From Candidatus Aminicenantes bacterium UBA2199 (GTDB taxonomy: Bacteria > Acidobacteriota > Aminicenantia > UBA2199): a DNA stretch of 64,000 nt. Where the stretch lies: positions 1-64,000 of the forward strand of contig DCVB01000095.1 in assembly GCA_002327965.1 (NCBI GenBank), in the 5' to 3' direction. Positions 61,160 to 64,000 of the stretch are shown in pieces. The first letter of the stretch is position 1. Each line of letters begins with the position of its first letter. The notes beneath the pieces are model-generated. The model had not been told where the DNA came from and did no database searches. It worked only from the letters and a program-made list of their open reading frames with translations. A program made the translations under genes and the position numbers.

Positions 61160-61965
61160 GTTCTCCCCAATAGGATGATCTTGCTTCGCCGCGCCCGCTC
61201 GGCCAGTGAGGCGGGATCGAGCAGCAGCGTCCGGCCCGCTTCCAGCACGAATGCCGCCGCCCCGGCCGTGGCCAGCACATCCAGGGTGCGCGGGCCCGCC
61301 ACCGGCAGGTCGAAGCGCATGTCCTGGCCCGGCCGGCTGACCTTGGCCACGACCAGTCCGGGTCCGGCGATGGCCGCCGCCCGCTCGATGGCGCGGTCGG
61401 TCCCTTCCATGGCTTCCACGGCCACGACGGCCCTGTCCTTGACGCACACCGTCTGGCCGATATCCAACTGAGCGAGGCCCCAGGCCTTTTGCCAGGCAAA
61501 ATCGATGTCGGCGCGCAGGGCCTTGGTCAGCCGCAGGCGCGGGGTGTAGTTCTGGGCCGCCACCAGGTGTTCCTTGAGAAAGAAAGAAGAATCGATGATC
61601 TCGATGCCCTCGCCGGCCAGGAAGTCGGCCAGCGCCGCCAGCAGCGACGTGGTGGTGCGGTCGCGGACGCCGGCCAGGAAGCGCAGGAACTTGGCATCGG
61701 CCGCCATGGCCGAGAAGACCGACGCGTGCGGGACGCGGCCGATCATCAGCGCCCGCTCCACGCCGCGGCTCTTGAAATAGCGGATAAGCCCGCCCAAGCG
61801 GCCGAGCGGGAATTCGGCCCATTCGTCGGCTTCCGCGGCCAGGTCGGCTGCGGCGGCCCCGCGGACGGAGGCGACCACGGTACGCCAGCCCAGGCGCCGC
61901 GCCGCCTGGCAGGTCAGCAGCGGCAGGGGCGGCTCGCCGGCGATGATGCCGATCGTCTCAGCCAT
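61156..61965 (-). CDS. lpxI: UDP-2,3-diacylglucosamine pyrophosphatase LpxI
   Basis: LpxI (DUF1009) hydrolyses UDP-2,3-diacylglucosamine to lipid X and UMP and replaces LpxH in many non-enteric bacteria. The 269-residue protein has the N-terminal IGIIAGEPPLPLL, the GVERALMIGRVPH region, the middle EIIDSSFFLKEH and the catalytic-domain VCVKDRAVVAVEAMEGTD, GPGLVVAKVSRPGQDMRFD. The start at 61965 overlaps lpxA by eight nt, as expected for a lipid A operon. Confidence 0.92.
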   Translation of the reverse strand: MAETIGIIAGEPPLPLLTCQAARRLGWRTVVASVRGAAAADLAAEADEWAEFPLGRLGGLIRYFKSRGVERALMIGRVPHASVFSAMAADAKFLRFLAGVRDRTTTSLLAALADFLAGEGIEIIDSSFFLKEHLVAAQNYTPRLRLTKALRADIDFAWQKAWGLAQLDIGQTVCVKDRAVVAVEAMEGTDRAIERAAAIAGPGLVVAKVSRPGQDMRFDLPVAGPRTLDVLATAGAAAFVLEAGRTLLLDPASLAERARRSKIILLGRT

Positions 61966-62764
61966 CGGAGCGGAAATTCTTCAGGATGCCTCGCTTGGTT
62001 TTGCTGATGAAGTCGGTGATCACCCGGGCTTCCTCGCTGCCGGCGTGCTGCTCGCCGATCTTGTGGACGGCCTGGGTGGTGTTCAGGTCGGAGTGGTAGA
62101 GGATGCGGTAGATGTCCTTGACGTTCTCGATGAAATCGCGGCTGAGCCCGTTGCGCATCATGCCGATGGCATTGGGGCCGTACAGGCTGAACGACTCGCG
62201 GCTCTGGGCCACCTTGGCGAACGGCAGGATATCCTGGCAGACCACGCTGTAGCCGCCGATGTAGGCGTTGCGGCCGATGCGCACGAACTGGTGCACGGCA
62301 CAGAAGGCGCTGAGCACGACATAGTCGCCGATCTCGACATGGCCGGCCAGGGTGGCGCCGTTGCTGAGGATGATGTGGCTGCCGAGCTGGCAGTCGTGGG
62401 CCACGTGGGTATACGCCATGAGATAGTTGTCGTCGCCCAGGCGCGTGTGGCCGCCCCCCTTCGGCGTGCCGCGGTTGATGGTGGTGAACTCGCGGATGAT
62501 ATTGCGATCGCCGATATGCACGAAAGTCTCCTCGCCCTTGAAGGTGATGTCCTGGGGGTCGGTTCCCAGCGAGGAAAAGGGGAAAATGTGGCAGCCGCTC
62601 CCGATGACGGTGTTGCGGTCGATGGTGGCATGGTGCTTGACCACCGTGAGGTCGCCGATGCGCACGCCGGGCCCGATGACCGAATAGGCGTCGACCTGCA
62701 CATCCCTGCCGAGCTCGGCCTTGGGGCTGATGACGGCGGTGGGATGGATCAGCGGCTGCCTCAC
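61958..62764 (-). CDS. lpxA: UDP-N-acetylglucosamine acyltransferase LpxA
   Basis: LpxA moves a hydroxyacyl chain from acyl carrier protein to the 3-position of a UDP-sugar, the first step of lipid A synthesis. The 268-residue protein has the left-handed helix hexapeptides (IHPTAVISPKAELG, YSVIGPGVRIG, HATIDRNTVIG) and the catalytic histidine region THVAHDCQLG near residue 123, ending in a helical domain with GLSRDFIENVKDIYRIL. ATG 62764 overlaps the fabZ stop by four nt. If the Gfo/Idh protein is GnnA, this LpxA may prefer the 3-amino sugar. Confidence 0.95.
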   Translation of the reverse strand: MRQPLIHPTAVISPKAELGRDVQVDAYSVIGPGVRIGDLTVVKHHATIDRNTVIGSGCHIFPFSSLGTDPQDITFKGEETFVHIGDRNIIREFTTINRGTPKGGGHTRLGDDNYLMAYTHVAHDCQLGSHIILSNGATLAGHVEIGDYVVLSAFCAVHQFVRIGRNAYIGGYSVVCQDILPFAKVAQSRESFSLYGPNAIGMMRNGLSRDFIENVKDIYRILYHSDLNTTQAVHKIGEQHAGSEEARVITDFISKTKRGILKNFRSDG

Positions 62765-63195
62765 TGGGTCACCATGCAGCTCATGGTCGCTTCGACCGCC
62801 AGCTGGCCGTCCACCGAGGCCTTGCCCTCGATGACGGCGAACCTGCCCCGGTCGCGAACCACCAGCACGTCGAGATCCAGACGGTCTCCCGGCACGACGG
62901 GCTTCTTGAAACGGACTTTCTCGATGCCGGCGAAATAGGCATACACCTTCTGGCCGACGAAGCGCTGCATCAACAGCACCGCCCCCAGCTGGGCCAGGGC
63001 CTCGATGATCAGCACCCCCGGCATGACCGGGTTGCCGGGGAAATGGCCCTGGAAAAAATCCTCGTTGCCGGTGACGTTCTTGTAGCCCTGGATGGTCTGG
63101 CTCCCGTCGCAGGCGGTCACGCGGTCGACCAGCAGAAAGGGATAGCGATGGGGCAGGATGCGCTTGATGCCCTCGATATCCAGAGGCAGGTTCAT
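62761..63195 (-). CDS. fabZ: 3-hydroxyacyl-ACP dehydratase FabZ
   Basis: FabZ dehydrates 3-hydroxyacyl-ACP in fatty acid synthesis and competes with LpxA for the same substrate. The 144-residue hot-dog-fold protein has [13 protein letters not shown], the catalytic [20 protein letters not shown] and [11 protein letters not shown]. It lies between skp and lpxA with overlaps on both sides (ATGA). The usual lpxD gene between skp and fabZ is absent. Confidence 0.95.
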   Translation of the reverse strand: MNLPLDIEGIKRILPHRYPFLLVDRVTACDGSQTIQGYKNVTGNEDFFQGHFPGNPVMPGVLIIEALAQLGAVLLMQRFVGQKVYAYFAGIEKVRFKKPVVPGDRLDLDVLVVRDRGRFAVIEGKASVDGQLAVEATMSCMVTQ

Positions 63196-63710
63196 TTCTT
63201 GGCGGCGGCGGCGGACTGGGCGTCGTAGGACTTGACCACCTTCTCGGTGAGGTCGATGGTGGGATCGAAGAAGGTGACGCCGGCCGTGTTCAGGTCCAGG
63301 ACCAGGGAAAAGCCATTCTCCGTGGCGACCTTCTCGATGATCGGCATCAGGTCTTTCTGGATCGCCTCGAATTCCTTCTGCTGGGCGGCCATGCTTTCCT
63401 TCTGGGCGTCCTCGGCGAAGCGCTTGATCTCGGTGCGCTTGTTGGCCAGGTCCTGGGTCTTGCGGTCGCGGGCCTCGGCGTTCAGCGCCGGGGAGAGGAC
63501 TTCCTTCTCCAGGGCATCGATCGCCTTCTGCAGCGACTCGTACTTCTTCTGCTTGGCGGTCGTCAGCGCCTGCAGGCGGCCGATGGCTTCCTTGCCCTTG
63601 ACCGAGTTCTGCAGGACGACCTGGGGATTGATGATGCCGATCTTGAATTCGGCGAAGGCGAACGCGCTCAGGGCCACCAGGGCCGCGATCAACAACAGGT
63701 GTTTTTTCAT
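63192..63710 (-). CDS. skp: periplasmic OmpH/Skp-like chaperone
   Basis: Skp holds unfolded outer-membrane proteins for the Bam complex. The 172-residue protein has a signal peptide (LLLIAALVALSAFAFA), IGIINPQVVLQNS, a long coiled-coil tentacle region rich in Lys, Gln and Glu (about 40-130), and a C-terminal strand region ending QSAAAAKK. The gene follows bamA by 21 nt and overlaps fabZ by four nt, the classical order. Confidence 0.92.
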   Translation of the reverse strand: MKKHLLLIAALVALSAFAFAEFKIGIINPQVVLQNSVKGKEAIGRLQALTTAKQKKYESLQKAIDALEKEVLSPALNAEARDRKTQDLANKRTEIKRFAEDAQKESMAAQQKEFEAIQKDLMPIIEKVATENGFSLVLDLNTAGVTFFDPTIDLTEKVVKSYDAQSAAAAKK

Positions 63711-63731
63711 GGTTATCTCCTTATTGAAATC

Positions 63732-64000
63732 TTAATAAAACGACGGACCAACGGCGAACTTGAAGACAAAGTGCGAATCGCCGACATTCAGCAGCCGCGG
63801 GTTGTAGGCGAAGATCAGGCGGAAGGGGACATTGAGCATGGGCACGAAGACCTTCAGCTCCAGGCCGGTTGACGTGTAGACGTCCTTCAGCCGGATCGGC
63901 GTGCCGGCGTCGTAGGAATTGCCCATGTCGTAGAAAAAGACGAAGGAGAACTGCTGGGTCAGGGGGATGGCGTATTCCAGGTTGAACAGGAACGACTTGG
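63732..64000 (-). CDS. bamA: BamA outer-membrane assembly protein, C-terminal part
   Basis: The gene enters from the right edge; only the last 88 residues are visible, reading in phase from 63998. They contain NLEYAIPLTQQFSFVFFYDMGN, split here by description, a loop with YTSTGLELKVFVPMLNVP, and the final FAVGPSFY with an aromatic C-terminus, as in BamA/Omp85 barrels. Position upstream of skp confirms it. BamA inserts beta-barrel proteins into the outer membrane. Confidence 0.88.
   Translation of the reverse strand, partial: KSFLFNLEYAIPLTQQFSFVFFYDMGNSYDAGTPIRLKDVYTSTGLELKVFVPMLNVPFRLIFAYNPRLLNVGDSHFVFKFAVGPSFY

Overview
The window is a high-GC chromosomal stretch from a Gram-negative (diderm) bacterium. 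It carries bamA, skp, fabZ, lpxA and lpxI, an Oar-like TonB-dependent receptor, periplasmic or secreted peptidases with signal peptides, and a MacA/MacB-type exporter. Oxygen-sensitive or anaerobe-associated enzymes (aldehyde:ferredoxin oxidoreductase, a fused molybdenum hydroxylase without FAD domain, SsnA, a KamA-type radical SAM protein) suggest an anaerobic heterotroph. From memory of similar gene sets I would guess the Aminicenantes/Acidobacteriota neighbourhood, but nothing in the window proves it. No rRNA, tRNA, prophage, insertion sequence or CRISPR array was recognised.

Layout. 0-2 kb: a LolA-like protein and a DUF3857 protein. 2-5.4 kb: a tight cdd-deoC-aor-moaD operon. 5.4-8 kb: a soluble PAS hybrid histidine kinase. 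8-10.2 kb: pyrimidine-nucleoside phosphorylase and a YjjG-like nucleotidase. 10.3-12.4 kb: a secreted S9 peptidase. 12.6-16.6 kb: nucleoside transporter, then adenosine deaminase, phosphoribosyltransferase and uridine kinase. 16.8-19.9 kb: TonB-dependent receptor with a textbook terminator. 20-22.7 kb: UshA-like nucleotidase and purine nucleoside phosphorylase. 22.9-33 kb: a purine-catabolism block (xdhC, ygfJ, hydantoinase, PLP lyase; ssnA, fused xanthine-dehydrogenase-like enzyme) around a TGS-uridine kinase. 33.6-41.8 kb: mixed genes (ATP-grasp ligase, MscS, KamA family, GT51 transglycosylase, PanE, VKOR). 41.9-48.6 kb: transglutaminase and a four-gene MacA/MacB exporter. 48.8-59 kb: GltS-like symporter, TPR protein, comF-dprA, small membrane proteins, MBL hydrolase, tricorn-like protease, putative gluzincin. 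59.2-64 kb: bamA-skp-fabZ-lpxA-lpxI-Gfo/Idh-serine hydrolase in one overlapping operon.

How the genes work together. About 30 kb (2-33 kb) is devoted to taking nucleotides and nucleosides apart: periplasmic 5'-nucleotidase, nucleoside uptake, cytidine and adenosine deamination, pyrimidine and purine phosphorolysis, deoxyribose-phosphate cleavage, base salvage, and oxidative and hydrolytic purine degradation. Placing an aldehyde:ferredoxin oxidoreductase directly behind deoC suggests that acetaldehyde from deoxyribose is oxidised with ferredoxin reduction. With several exported peptidases this looks like a scavenger of nucleic acids and protein.

Two genome-wide habits stand out. First, most operon boundaries carry AT-richer intergenic blocks built from degenerate tandem words of 6-8 nt, often arranged as inverted arms; four of them share a nearly identical 59-bp core. 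Second, many single genes have a -10 box only 5-6 nt before the start codon and no Shine-Dalgarno sequence, so they are probably leaderless, while other genes have strong AGGAGG sites.
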